DNA of 64,000 nucleotides, taken from the NCBI RefSeq assembly GCF_004217445.1, contig NZ_SHKX01000012.1, positions 496,001 through 560,000 on the forward strand, written 5' to 3'. How positions within the stretch are numbered: position 1 is the first letter of the stretch; each line of letters begins with the position of its first letter. The translations under genes and the position numbers were made by a program. Source of the DNA: Fluviicoccus keumensis (GTDB lineage Bacteria > Pseudomonadota > Gammaproteobacteria > Pseudomonadales > Moraxellaceae). The notes under the pieces are model-generated. The model saw nothing but the letters and a program-made list of their open reading frames with translations, was not told the DNA's origin and ran no database searches. Shown in pieces: positions 34,842 through 42,797 of this stretch.

Positions 34842-35915
34842 TTATTTGGGGGAAAAGAAGCCGATGCGGTTGGTCGGCACCACTTCATGCTGCGCCAGCT
34901 TCACCGCGATGCGGCGGGCAATATGACGGTAATGCGCCGTCAGCGGGCCGTCCGGCTGCGCCACCACTGTCGGCTTGCCACTGTCCGCCTGCTCGCGGAT
35001 GCTCTTGTTCAGCGGCAACTGGCCCAGCAATTCGGTCTGGTACTCGCGGGCAATGCGTTCGCCGCCGCCTTCGCCGAAAATCGCCTCGGTGTGGCCGCAA
35101 TTCGAGCATACATGCAAGGCCATGTTTTCCACCACACCCAGCACGTCGATGTTGACCTTGCGGAACATCTCGATGCCCTTCTTGGCGTCCAGCAAGGCGA
35201 TATCCTGCGGCGTGCTGACCACCACCGCACCGGACACTGGAATACGCTGCGCCAGCGTCAGCTGGATGTCGCCGGTGCCCGGCGGCATGTCGATGACCAG
35301 ATAATCCAGATCCTGCCAGGCGGTTTGCCCGAACAGCTGCAGCAGCGCGCCGGTGACTTTCGGACCGCGCCACACCACCGGATTGTTGTCATCGATCAGG
35401 AAGCCGATGGACATGGCCTGCAAGCCGTACGCCTGCAACGGCACAAAGGCTTCATTGCGGATTTCCGGGCGCTGGTTGAACAGGCCGAGCATGGTGGGAA
35501 TGCTGGGGCCGTAGATATCCGCATCAAGAATACCGACGCGCGCACCCTCGGCGGCCAGCGCCAGCGCGATGTTGACGGCCGTGGTCGACTTGCCGACACC
35601 GCCCTTGCCCGAGGCCACCACGATCACGTTCTTGATGGGCGGCGCGGACTCGACATTGTTGGTCGGCTTGCTGCGCGGCACTTTGAGGATGAGGTCATAG
35701 GCCACGCGTCCGGCACCGGCGTCGGTCAGCGTCTGCACCAGCAGATCGCGCAGTTCCCCGGCGCAACTGGCGAAGGGATACGGCAGCGCCAACTGAATGC
35801 TAACCAGATCGCCGTCGATGTCCATGCGTTCCGTCAAGGCCAGCAAATCCTTGCCCATCCAGGGGTCGACCTGACGGCTGAGAGCGGATTCAAGGTGCTT
35901 GCGGGACAGGGACAT
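34842..35915 (-). CDS. apbC: Iron-sulfur cluster carrier ATPase Mrp/ApbC
   Basis: 357 residues from the ATG at 35915, with GGAG eight bases upstream. An N-terminal DUF59/MIP18 domain (about 5-85) is followed by the deviant Walker A GKGGVGKS (103-110) and a CxxC pair (C270, C273) that binds a bridging [4Fe-4S] cluster in the dimer. It delivers Fe-S clusters to apoproteins in the cytoplasm. Divergent from metG (94 bases between starts), a neighbourhood often seen in proteobacteria, and followed by dcd. Confidence 0.94.
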   Translation of the reverse strand: MSLSRKHLESALSRQVDPWMGKDLLALTERMDIDGDLVSIQLALPYPFASCAGELRDLLVQTLTDAGAGRVAYDLILKVPRSKPTNNVESAPPIKNVIVVASGKGGVGKSTTAVNIALALAAEGARVGILDADIYGPSIPTMLGLFNQRPEIRNEAFVPLQAYGLQAMSIGFLIDDNNPVVWRGPKVTGALLQLFGQTAWQDLDYLVIDMPPGTGDIQLTLAQRIPVSGAVVVSTPQDIALLDAKKGIEMFRKVNIDVLGVVENMALHVCSNCGHTEAIFGEGGGERIAREYQTELLGQLPLNKSIREQADSGKPTVVAQPDGPLTAHYRHIARRIAVKLAQHEVVPTNRIGFFSPK

Positions 35916-36009
35916 GAGCGGCTCCGGCGTGGAAAGACAGGCTGCGTATGCTACCCCATTTTGCGTTATAGTAGCGACCTTCAAATTTTCATCCGGACGC
36001 CCCCTGCCC

Positions 36010-38064
36010 ATGAGCACGACAGCCCGCCGCCTGCTGGTTACCAGCGCCCTGCCCTATGCCAACGGCCCCATCCATCTGGGCCATCTGGTCGAATACATTC
36101 AGACCGATATCTGGGTGCGCTTCCAGAAATCGCGCGGCCATGAATGCCATTATGTCTGCGCCGACGACGCGCACGGCACGGCCATCATGCTCAAGGCTGA
36201 ACAGAACGGCGTGACTCCGGAAGAGCAGATCGCTACGGTCAAGGCCGACCACGAACGCGACTTCGCCGACTTCCTGATCCGGTTCGACAACTACCATTCC
36301 ACGCACTCGCCGGAAAACCGCGAGTTCAGCGAAACCATCTACCGGCGCAACCGCGACGGCGGCCACATCGCCACCCGCCCGGTACGCCAGCTGTTCGACC
36401 CGGAAAAGAACCTGTTCCTGGCCGACCGCTTCATCAAGGGCGAATGCCCGAAGTGCAACGCCAAGGACCAGTACGGCGACTCCTGCGAAGTCTGCGGCGC
36501 CACCTATGCCCCGACCGAGCTGAAGAATCCCTACTCCACCATTTCCGGCGCAACGCCGGTGGAAAAGGAATCGCTGCACTACTTCTTCAAGCTGCCCGAT
36601 TTTGAAGCCATGCTGAAGGAATGGACCCGCGCCGGCGGCCTGCAACACGAAGTGGCCAACAAGCTGGCGGAATGGTTTGAAAGCGGCCTGAACGACTGGG
36701 ACATTTCCCGCGATGCGCCCTATTTCGGTTTCGAGATTCCTGATGCGCCGGGCAAGTATTTCTACGTGTGGCTGGACGCGCCCATTGGCTACATGGCCAG
36801 CTTCAAGAACCTGTGCGGCAAGCTGGGTCTGAACTTTGACGATTACTGGGCGCCCGGTGCGGAGAGCAAGACCGAGGTCTACCACTTCATTGGCAAGGAC
36901 ATTGTCTATTTCCACGCGCTGTTCTGGCCCGCCATGCTGCACGGCGCGAACTTCCGCAAGCCCAGCGGCGTGTTTGCCCACGGCTTCCTGACGGTGAACG
37001 GCCACAAGATGTCGAAGTCACGCGGCACCTTCATCAAGGGCCGTACATATCTGGATCACCTGCAGAATCCGGAATACCTGCGTTATTACTTCGCCAGCAA
37101 GCTGTCCGGCTCGGTGGAAGACATCGACCTGAACCTGGAAGACTTCACGCTGAAGGTGAACAGCGATCTGGTGGGCAAGGTGGTGAACATCGCCAGCCGT
37201 TGCGCCGGGTTCATCAACAAGCAGTTTGACGGTCAACTGTCCGCCCAATGCAGCGAAGAAGCCCTGCTTTCCGAGTTCATCGCCGCCGGTGACGGCATTG
37301 CGGAACACTACGAAGCCCGCGATTTCGGCCGCGCCATCCGCGAGATCATGGCGCTGGCGGACAAGGCCAACCAGTACATTGACGAGAAGAAGCCCTGGGC
37401 GCTGGCCAAGGACCCCGCCAACCGCGACGAAGTGCAGGCGGTGTGTTCCGTCGGCCTGAACCTGTATCGCCAGCTGATCGTCTATCTGGCGCCGATTTTG
37501 CCGGGCATTGCCGAAGCCAGCCGCGCATTCCTGGACCTGGCCAGCCTGAACTGGGAAAGCCGCTATAACCTGATGCTGAACCACCGCATCAACGCCTTCA
37601 CCCCGCTGATGACGCGCGTGGAAAAGGACAAGGTGCAGGCGATGGTGGATGCCTCGAAGGAAAACCTGACCGCCACGGTCGCCGCCGCGCCCGCCAAGGC
37701 GGAAGCCAAGCCCGCCGCCGAGATTGAGGCGCTGGCCCCTATCATTACGATTGGTGATTTTGTGAAGGTGGATTTGCGGGTGGCGAAGATTGTGAATGCC
37801 GAGCACATTCCCGAAGCCGCGAAGCTGCTTAAGCTGACGCTGGACCTGGGCAATGAACAGCGCACGGTGTTTGCAGGCATCAAGTCTGCTTACAAGCCGG
37901 AAGACCTGATTGGCCGCCTGACGGTGATGGTGGCAAATCTGGCGCCGCGCAAGATGAAGTTTGGCATGTCGGAGGGGATGGTGCTGGCGGCCGGGCCGGG
38001 TGGCGGGGATATTTTCCTGCTGTCGCCGGATGAGGGGGCGACGCCGGGGATGAAGGTGAAGTGA
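36010..38064 (+). CDS. metG: Methionyl-tRNA synthetase
   Basis: 684 residues, the long form. HIGH-like motif HLGH (22-25), a four-cysteine zinc knuckle (CPKCNAKDQYGDSCEVCG, about 145-162), KMSKS (about 336-340), the anticodon-binding domain, and a C-terminal tRNA-binding domain (ITIGDFVKVDLRVAKIVNAEHIPEA...), joined by an Ala/Lys-rich linker near residue 560-580. It charges tRNA-Met. No clear Shine-Dalgarno precedes the ATG, but the protein start matches the family. Single gene, closed by a terminator. Confidence 0.97.
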   Translation: MSTTARRLLVTSALPYANGPIHLGHLVEYIQTDIWVRFQKSRGHECHYVCADDAHGTAIMLKAEQNGVTPEEQIATVKADHERDFADFLIRFDNYHSTHSPENREFSETIYRRNRDGGHIATRPVRQLFDPEKNLFLADRFIKGECPKCNAKDQYGDSCEVCGATYAPTELKNPYSTISGATPVEKESLHYFFKLPDFEAMLKEWTRAGGLQHEVANKLAEWFESGLNDWDISRDAPYFGFEIPDAPGKYFYVWLDAPIGYMASFKNLCGKLGLNFDDYWAPGAESKTEVYHFIGKDIVYFHALFWPAMLHGANFRKPSGVFAHGFLTVNGHKMSKSRGTFIKGRTYLDHLQNPEYLRYYFASKLSGSVEDIDLNLEDFTLKVNSDLVGKVVNIASRCAGFINKQFDGQLSAQCSEEALLSEFIAAGDGIAEHYEARDFGRAIREIMALADKANQYIDEKKPWALAKDPANRDEVQAVCSVGLNLYRQLIVYLAPILPGIAEASRAFLDLASLNWESRYNLMLNHRINAFTPLMTRVEKDKVQAMVDASKENLTATVAAAPAKAEAKPAAEIEALAPIITIGDFVKVDLRVAKIVNAEHIPEAAKLLKLTLDLGNEQRTVFAGIKSAYKPEDLIGRLTVMVANLAPRKMKFGMSEGMVLAAGPGGGDIFLLSPDEGATPGMKVK

Positions 38065-38068
38065 GTGA

Positions 38069-38096
38069 ATGAGGGCGCGTAAGCGCCCTCATTTTT
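38069..38096 (+). terminator. Rho-independent terminator of metG
   Basis: ATGAGGGCGC (38069-38078) pairs with GCGCCCTCAT (38083-38092) around GTAA, followed by a T-run. It also marks the boundary between GC-rich DNA and the AT-rich island. Confidence 0.88.
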
Positions 38097-38124
38097 GAGG
38101 TAGGGTTATAGACAAAGCATTGAC

Positions 38125-38135
38125 TGACATCAGAG
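38125..38135 (+). repeat. Leader element TGACATCAGAG, copy 1
   Basis: Identical 11 bases recur at 38629-38639, each just before an ATATGACTTTTATTGTT start region of the paired paralogues. Probably a relic of the gene duplication that includes the ribosome-binding site (CAGAG/AGA). Confidence 0.7.
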
Positions 38136-38142
38136 GTTAGAT

Positions 38143-38559
38143 ATGACTTTTATTGTTAGGCTTGAAAACGATAACGACGCAAGCTTTATGCAAAATATAA
38201 GGCGGCGTGGCCCGCTGGATTTTCGCAAGCCTGCATATATTGTTGAGGATTTATCTTTGGGGTTGCTAGTCGTCGCTATGGGAGGGAAAGGAGATCTGCC
38301 TGCCTCATCAGGAGAGCCACCTGATTATTACTCGGTACGTGATAAAAATCATAATCTTTCGTTGTATGGACTTCGTTATTTAGGCTGTGAGAAGAAGGCG
38401 GATGGTTTTGAACAAATAACATATCGCGTTGAATTTTTATTATCGCCGGGCTGTGAAGATAAAAATTCTATTGAGGAAGCCGTTTTGACACACATCAATA
38501 ATATGTATGAGCGGCTTGGTGGGATATCTCGGATTAACGAAGTCAAACTAATAAATTAA
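38143..38559 (+). CDS. Small protein of unknown function, tandem paralogue 1
   Basis: 138 residues, no signal peptide or membrane helix, so cytoplasmic. It begins MTFIVRLENDNDASFMQNIRRRGPLDFRKPAYIVEDLSLGLLVV and ends in an alternating amphipathic pattern. About half of the residues are identical to the next gene. It recognisably belongs to no family I know. The DNA is much more AT-rich than the flanking chromosome. The ATG sits eight bases after a TGACATCAGAG element repeated upstream of the paralogue. Tandem paralogues of this size in AT-rich pockets are often immunity genes, but nothing in the sequence proves that. Confidence 0.6.
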   Translation: MTFIVRLENDNDASFMQNIRRRGPLDFRKPAYIVEDLSLGLLVVAMGGKGDLPASSGEPPDYYSVRDKNHNLSLYGLRYLGCEKKADGFEQITYRVEFLLSPGCEDKNSIEEAVLTHINNMYERLGGISRINEVKLIN

Positions 38560-38628
38560 TATGATTTTGGTGTGGTTATTATAATTGATATGATTAATTT
38601 TACTCAGTTCCCATTTGTTCTCGTTGAA

Positions 38629-38639
38629 TGACATCAGAG
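38629..38639 (+). repeat. Leader element TGACATCAGAG, copy 2
   Basis: Second copy of the 11-base leader element, preceding the downstream paralogue. Confidence 0.7.
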
Positions 38640-38646
38640 ATATGAT

Positions 38647-39066
38647 ATGACTTTTATTGTTCGGATTGAAGGCGATAATGATGCAGACTATATGCGAAAG
38701 ATAAGGTTGCGCGGACCTCTTAGGTTACGGCGACCAGCATATATCGTTGAGGATTTATCATTGGGAGTGCTAGTTGTTCCTATGGGAGGAAAGGGAAGAC
38801 TCCCCGCAACAACTGACGAACCACCCGATTACTATTCTATATATTATGGAAGTGGTGATCCTGCATTATGCGGGCTTCGACGTGAGAGTTCTGAGAAGGC
38901 AGATGATGGTAGTCAAATTTTAATTTATCGGGTTGAGTTTTATTTACCATGTGGTAATTCTGTGGATTTTGAAGTCTTTTCTGGAGCTGTTTTAGCTTAT
39001 CTCAGGAGTATAGACGATAGACTTGGATATGCTACTCGTATTTCTGGGGTTAGGATTGTTCAGTAG
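38647..39066 (+). CDS. Small protein of unknown function, tandem paralogue 2
   Basis: 139 residues, cytoplasmic. Shared with the previous gene: MTFIVR.E.DNDA, RGPL..R.PAYIVEDLSLG.LVV.MGGKG.LPA...EPPDYYS, and YRVEF; the C-terminal thirds differ most (including the segment around residues 70-90). A duplication followed by divergence, with the leader copied too, is evident. Function unknown. The 87 bases between the two genes are AT-rich and carry only the repeated leader. Confidence 0.6.
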   Translation: MTFIVRIEGDNDADYMRKIRLRGPLRLRRPAYIVEDLSLGVLVVPMGGKGRLPATTDEPPDYYSIYYGSGDPALCGLRRESSEKADDGSQILIYRVEFYLPCGNSVDFEVFSGAVLAYLRSIDDRLGYATRISGVRIVQ

Positions 39067-39080
39067 CGATAAGAGCGACT

Positions 39081-39647
39081 TTAACTTAAAGAGCGCTCAA
39101 CTTTCAATTCAACACCCAACCATTCCGCCAGCGGCAACGACCAAGCACTGATCTGTCTTAGTTGCTCCTCTTCAAGATCATAGCCTTGGGAGAGGACAAA
39201 CGTATATAGATCCACATCGCCAATATCGCACTTTGCGACCAACAAATAATATTTACACTTTGTTTTAAGCACACTCCGAATCACCAACTTATTTATTTTG
39301 GAAAAGTTAAATTCTTTTCCGATTGCTTTCCCATCATAAGAAAATCGAATTGTTTTTCCAGCCCGATCAATAAAACAGTAAGTGAAATGATCAGTTAGCT
39401 TCCAGCCAGAGCGCAAAAATGCCGAAATGATAACACCAAGAACAACGAACCCAACTACACCAAAAACCCAGCCAATAAAATGCAATTTCTGGGACATAAA
39501 AGACAGAGCTGAAATAAAAAACGACAATAATACGCAGCTAACCAATACAACCCATCGGAGCACAACAGAGTAGATGGGCTCTTTTTTAATTAATGTGCAG
39601 ACATTATCATCAAACGTGATTATTGCATTATTTGTATATGCACCCAT
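39081..39647 (-). CDS. Two-TM protein with PH-like C-terminal domain, unknown function
   Basis: About 188 residues from the ATG at 39647 (GGATGAA upstream); in-frame ATGs at 39650 and 39680 are alternatives. An N-terminal beta segment (NAIITFDDNVCTLIKKEP) is followed by two transmembrane helices (about 25-45 and 55-78), then a soluble domain with IRFSYDGKAIGKEFNFSKINKLVIRS... and a final helix ISAWSLPLAEWLGVEL. This layout resembles bacterial PH-domain membrane proteins; the match is by pattern only. Codon use is AT-rich like the two paralogues it converges with, and the three may form one acquired cassette. Confidence 0.55.
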   Translation of the reverse strand: MGAYTNNAIITFDDNVCTLIKKEPIYSVVLRWVVLVSCVLLSFFISALSFMSQKLHFIGWVFGVVGFVVLGVIISAFLRSGWKLTDHFTYCFIDRAGKTIRFSYDGKAIGKEFNFSKINKLVIRSVLKTKCKYYLLVAKCDIGDVDLYTFVLSQGYDLEEEQLRQISAWSLPLAEWLGVELKVERSLS

Positions 39648-39754
39648 CATTTCATCCAAAAACAAGAAAATTGCAGGCATGCCAATGTTAACTTAACCAT
39701 ATTGGCATGTCCCGTTTTTTGTATGCAGTCTGGATCAGGAGAGAAGACGGACTT

Positions 39755-40201
39755 TTATTGCCTCGCCGGCGTCACCAGATACCCCGCCTGAAACCTCGCC
39801 ACAACCCCATCATCCTCATCCCGCAACACCCCCTCCAACACATAATCCGCCCGCCCGGTAATATCCACCTTCGTAGTCACCTGCGAAATGACGGTTTCCT
39901 TGAGCTGCACCTCCAGCGTCACCTCGCTCTCCGCCGCCTGCTCCATCTTCAACTCCGTATGCTTCAAAAACACCTGAAAGCGCGACGTATTGAAACTGGA
40001 CAGGAAAATCGCCCTCCCCGACGCTTCAACCAGCATGAATAACGCACCGGTCGGCATGATGCCCTCATGGCAACTATTGGCCTCCAACGGCATCAGGCAC
40101 TTCACATAACCGCGACGCAACTCCAGCACCTTCAGCCCGCTACGCTCGATCAGGCTGCTGGACTTCTCCACATCAGGTTTCAGGGCGGTCATCATTTGCA
40201 T
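39755..40201 (-). CDS. Hotdog-fold thioesterase (PaaI/DUF4442-like)
   Basis: 148 residues, ATG behind GGAG. The PaaI-type pattern is visible: GYVKCLMPLEANSCHEGIMPTGALFMLVEASGRAIFLSSF (catalytic helix region about 31-70) and VTTKVDITGRADYVLEGVLRDEDDGVVARFQAGYLV (last strands). It probably hydrolyses an acyl-CoA. It lies 38 bases after the DUF4334 gene on the same strand, so the pair may be coexpressed. Confidence 0.75.
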   Translation of the reverse strand: MQMMTALKPDVEKSSSLIERSGLKVLELRRGYVKCLMPLEANSCHEGIMPTGALFMLVEASGRAIFLSSFNTSRFQVFLKHTELKMEQAAESEVTLEVQLKETVISQVTTKVDITGRADYVLEGVLRDEDDGVVARFQAGYLVTPARQ

Positions 40202-40239
40202 GGCATCAATCTCCGGAAGTGGAATGGCAACAGAGGGGA

Positions 40240-40779
40240 TCAGGCCTGGACATCGCGGCGCAGGACAAAGAAATACGGCTGCGACATGCCCTTCAGGTCC
40301 ATCACGCCCAGCACGGTATGGTCATCCACCCGGCGGAAAACATCCTGAATGGGCTTATGGTCGTAGATCATGGCGGCGCTGACCTTGCCGCGATACAAGG
40401 TCAGGCGCAACCGCGCGGCGGTTTGCCGGGTGCCGAACACCGGCTTCAGCCAGGGAAAAATGCGCCCGGCGACACTGTTGAGCGCATCCGGGACCAGATG
40501 TACCAACCCGATGGGCATCAACGAGGGATTGACGGTGTAGCGCCGGCCGCCAACACCGTTGAACACCAGCGGGTGCACATGGTCGGCATCCACGAACTCC
40601 TTGCCGTACCAGCCGTAGCGGTGCAGCAGGCCGTCCATGGGATGCCCCGTGGGAAAGTCGGCGCCGCGCCAACGGCCGCGCATGAAATCCACGTCCACCC
40701 CGTCCAGGCTGTCGAACAACTCCAGCGCCTGCGCGGTGGTCACCGCGCCCTGTTGCAAGGTTTCGTCAAAATCGGGCAT
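40240..40779 (-). CDS. GXWXG / DUF4334 domain protein
   Basis: 179 residues from the ATG at 40779, which has GGGGGAG four bases upstream; the longer frame to 40821 lacks a site. The GxWxG motif appears as RGRWRGADFPTGHPMDGLLHRYGWYGKEFVD (about 35-65), and the C-terminal DUF4334 half has LTLYRGKVSAAMIYDHKPIQDVFRRVDD. The family is small and uncharacterised. Divergent from a TetR gene (about 88 bases between starts), which is the likely regulator of this gene and the thioesterase. Confidence 0.75.
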   Translation of the reverse strand: MPDFDETLQQGAVTTAQALELFDSLDGVDVDFMRGRWRGADFPTGHPMDGLLHRYGWYGKEFVDADHVHPLVFNGVGGRRYTVNPSLMPIGLVHLVPDALNSVAGRIFPWLKPVFGTRQTAARLRLTLYRGKVSAAMIYDHKPIQDVFRRVDDHTVLGVMDLKGMSQPYFFVLRRDVQA

Positions 40780-40867
40780 GTCACTCCCCCTCATGAATGG
40801 ATACGGCTTGACTACGCTCAACCCTAATGCAAGTATTTACTTAACTTCAACTGGCATTTTGACTTCC

Positions 40868-41476
40868 ATGCGCCGTAAACCCCAACAATTGCGTTCACGC
40901 GAGATGGTCGACCGGCTGATAGACGCCACCGGCAAGGTGATTGTGGCGCGGGGGCTGGAATACGCCACCACCAACCATATCGCCGAGGAAGCCGGGGTGA
41001 ATATCGCCTCGCTGTACCATTACTTCGGCAACAAGGAGGAAATGATCGAGGCCTTGCAGGACCGGCTGACGCAGGACCTGCTGCAAACACTGGTGGGACA
41101 CGCGGCGGGTTATGACCTGAAGGCGCTGTCGATGCGCGACATTGCCGAAACTTCCATCCTGTTCACGCTGCAAAGCCTGCGCGCCGATCCGGTGTTCATG
41201 GAGTTGTCACGGCACTGGAGCCGCCTGTCGCTGCAACGGTCGATGGCGGTGATCGAGCAGCATCTGCTGCAACTCTGCACCGATTATTTCCGCCAGCATT
41301 TCCGCACCTACCCCATTGAAGACATGCATATCCGCCTGTATGTGCTGCTGAACGGGGCCATGGCGACGGTGGCGCGGCATTTGTGCGAAGGCAGCCCGGT
41401 CATTCGCGACCGGGAGCTGGTGACGGTGCTGGCCGACATGATTGTCGGCGTGCTGGAGAAGGGAATGATCGAGTAG
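40868..41476 (+). CDS. TetR/AcrR family transcriptional regulator
   Basis: 202 residues. Helix-turn-helix at about 12-60 (RSREMVDRLIDATGKVIVARGLEYATTNHIAEEAGVNIASLYHYFGNKEEMIEAL). The C-terminal ligand domain is not diagnostic. It is divergent from the DUF4334-thioesterase pair and so is likely their repressor. No clean palindrome like that at 11.2 kb is visible in the shared gap. It converges with the DUF1615 gene. Confidence 0.88.
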   Translation: MRRKPQQLRSREMVDRLIDATGKVIVARGLEYATTNHIAEEAGVNIASLYHYFGNKEEMIEALQDRLTQDLLQTLVGHAAGYDLKALSMRDIAETSILFTLQSLRADPVFMELSRHWSRLSLQRSMAVIEQHLLQLCTDYFRQHFRTYPIEDMHIRLYVLLNGAMATVARHLCEGSPVIRDRELVTVLADMIVGVLEKGMIE

Positions 41477-41494
41477 GCCTGAGGCCTCAGCCTG

Positions 41495-42760
41495 CTAGTC
41501 GGGAAGCCGGGCCAGGCACTTCTGGTAGCGTCCGTCCACCCGCTTCGCGAACCATTCGGTGGTCAGCTTGCGTGTGATCTTCGGGCTGCTGAGGCGGATT
41601 TGCGGCATCACCGCTTGCGGCAAGGGTCGACCGGCCTGCGCCGAGGCCGCTTCGAACACGCGCCTGTACAGCGGTGTCTGGCTGAAGCCTTCAGTCTTTT
41701 CCAGGCGCAGGTCGCGTTCGATGGCCGCTTCACTCAGGTTCAGGCGTGACGCCAGTTTCAGCAACTGCTTCTGCGTGTTGCTGGTTTCCCGGCTTTCATA
41801 CATCAGCAGGTCGCCGTCCAGCACCATCTTTTCACGGGCCAGCTTCCCCACCGCCGCCTGGAAGGCTGCGTTGCGGCTGCTGTAGCGCCCGGCGTTGTAG
41901 TCGGCGAAACGGTAGCTCATGTCCGGGTAATTGACCCGGTACTGCAACAGCATGGCGATGCCGAAATACACCCCGCCGCGACGGCTGAACACTTCGGAGC
42001 GGATGCTGTCCTTGTGACTGTAGGGATACGGCCACACCCGCACATGCCCTTCCGCGAACTCGACACTGACCTGCATCGGCCCGCCGGTACGGATCGGGTT
42101 CTTCAGGCCCAACGGCAGATGCAGCTTCTGGGCGTCGGCGGCCATGTCCTCGAACAGGTCGTTCATTTCCTTTTCGGTGCGCAGCGCATCGACGCGAGCC
42201 TTGTAGCTGCGGCCGTCCGGCGAGGACTTCAGGAAGGCGGCCTTTACCGCCAGCAGCGGCACATGGTATTTCGCGGCACGCTTTTCGATTTCCTTCCAGA
42301 CGATCTTGTCCAGACCGGGCACGCCCGGATCGGCCTGCCAGCTGGACTCCTGCTCGATGATCGACAGCGCGGCGCAGAAATACGGGGCTTCATAGGGAAT
42401 CTTCAGGGCGGTGAAGGCGGACAGGATGTCGTTGCGCCAGCCGTTACGGTCCTTGATGCCGGTTGGCAGCAGTTGCGTGAGCAAGGCGCGGGCCTCGGCT
42501 TCGCTCAGGCCGGGCGGCGTGGGGACGACAACGGGCGGAACCAGCGGCGGCAGGAAGACGGTTTCAGATGACGGTGGTGTTTCCGTCGCGGCGGCAGGCG
42601 TCGGGCTGACCGGGGTCGCGGGCGCGCTGACGGCGTTGGCGGGCTGCGCGGGAGTCGGTCTGACCGGGATCGGCGCGGGCGTGACGGACGGCGTGCTGAC
42701 GCAAGCGCTCAAGGTGACGCTGAGGACAACGAGGGCTGGCAGCGACGGAATCGGTTTCAC
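41495..42760 (-). CDS. DUF1615 lipoprotein, lytic transglycosylase-like
   Basis: 421 residues from a GTG start at 42760. The frame is open further upstream but only across the helicase gene on the same strand. Lipobox LSAC with Cys20, then a long Pro/Ala/Thr-rich spacer (about 22-90), then the DUF1615 domain with LSIIEQESSWQADPG (Glu resembling a transglycosylase catalytic residue), GGPMQVSVEFAEGHV and DYNAGRYSSRNAAFQ. Probably attached to the outer membrane and acting on peptidoglycan, by family analogy. It starts 37 bases after the helicase stop and is likely in one transcript with it. Confidence 0.78.
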   Translation of the reverse strand: MKPIPSLPALVVLSVTLSACVSTPSVTPAPIPVRPTPAQPANAVSAPATPVSPTPAAATETPPSSETVFLPPLVPPVVVPTPPGLSEAEARALLTQLLPTGIKDRNGWRNDILSAFTALKIPYEAPYFCAALSIIEQESSWQADPGVPGLDKIVWKEIEKRAAKYHVPLLAVKAAFLKSSPDGRSYKARVDALRTEKEMNDLFEDMAADAQKLHLPLGLKNPIRTGGPMQVSVEFAEGHVRVWPYPYSHKDSIRSEVFSRRGGVYFGIAMLLQYRVNYPDMSYRFADYNAGRYSSRNAAFQAAVGKLAREKMVLDGDLLMYESRETSNTQKQLLKLASRLNLSEAAIERDLRLEKTEGFSQTPLYRRVFEAASAQAGRPLPQAVMPQIRLSSPKITRKLTTEWFAKRVDGRYQKCLARLPD

Positions 42761-42797
42761 GCGGTTTGTTCTCCCGGGGGCGGCAATGGCGGCAATT

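Noticed and set aside
41479..41490. CTGAGGCCTCAG palindrome after the second TetR gene
   Set aside because: Short, between convergent genes, no T-run; too common to call an operator or terminator.
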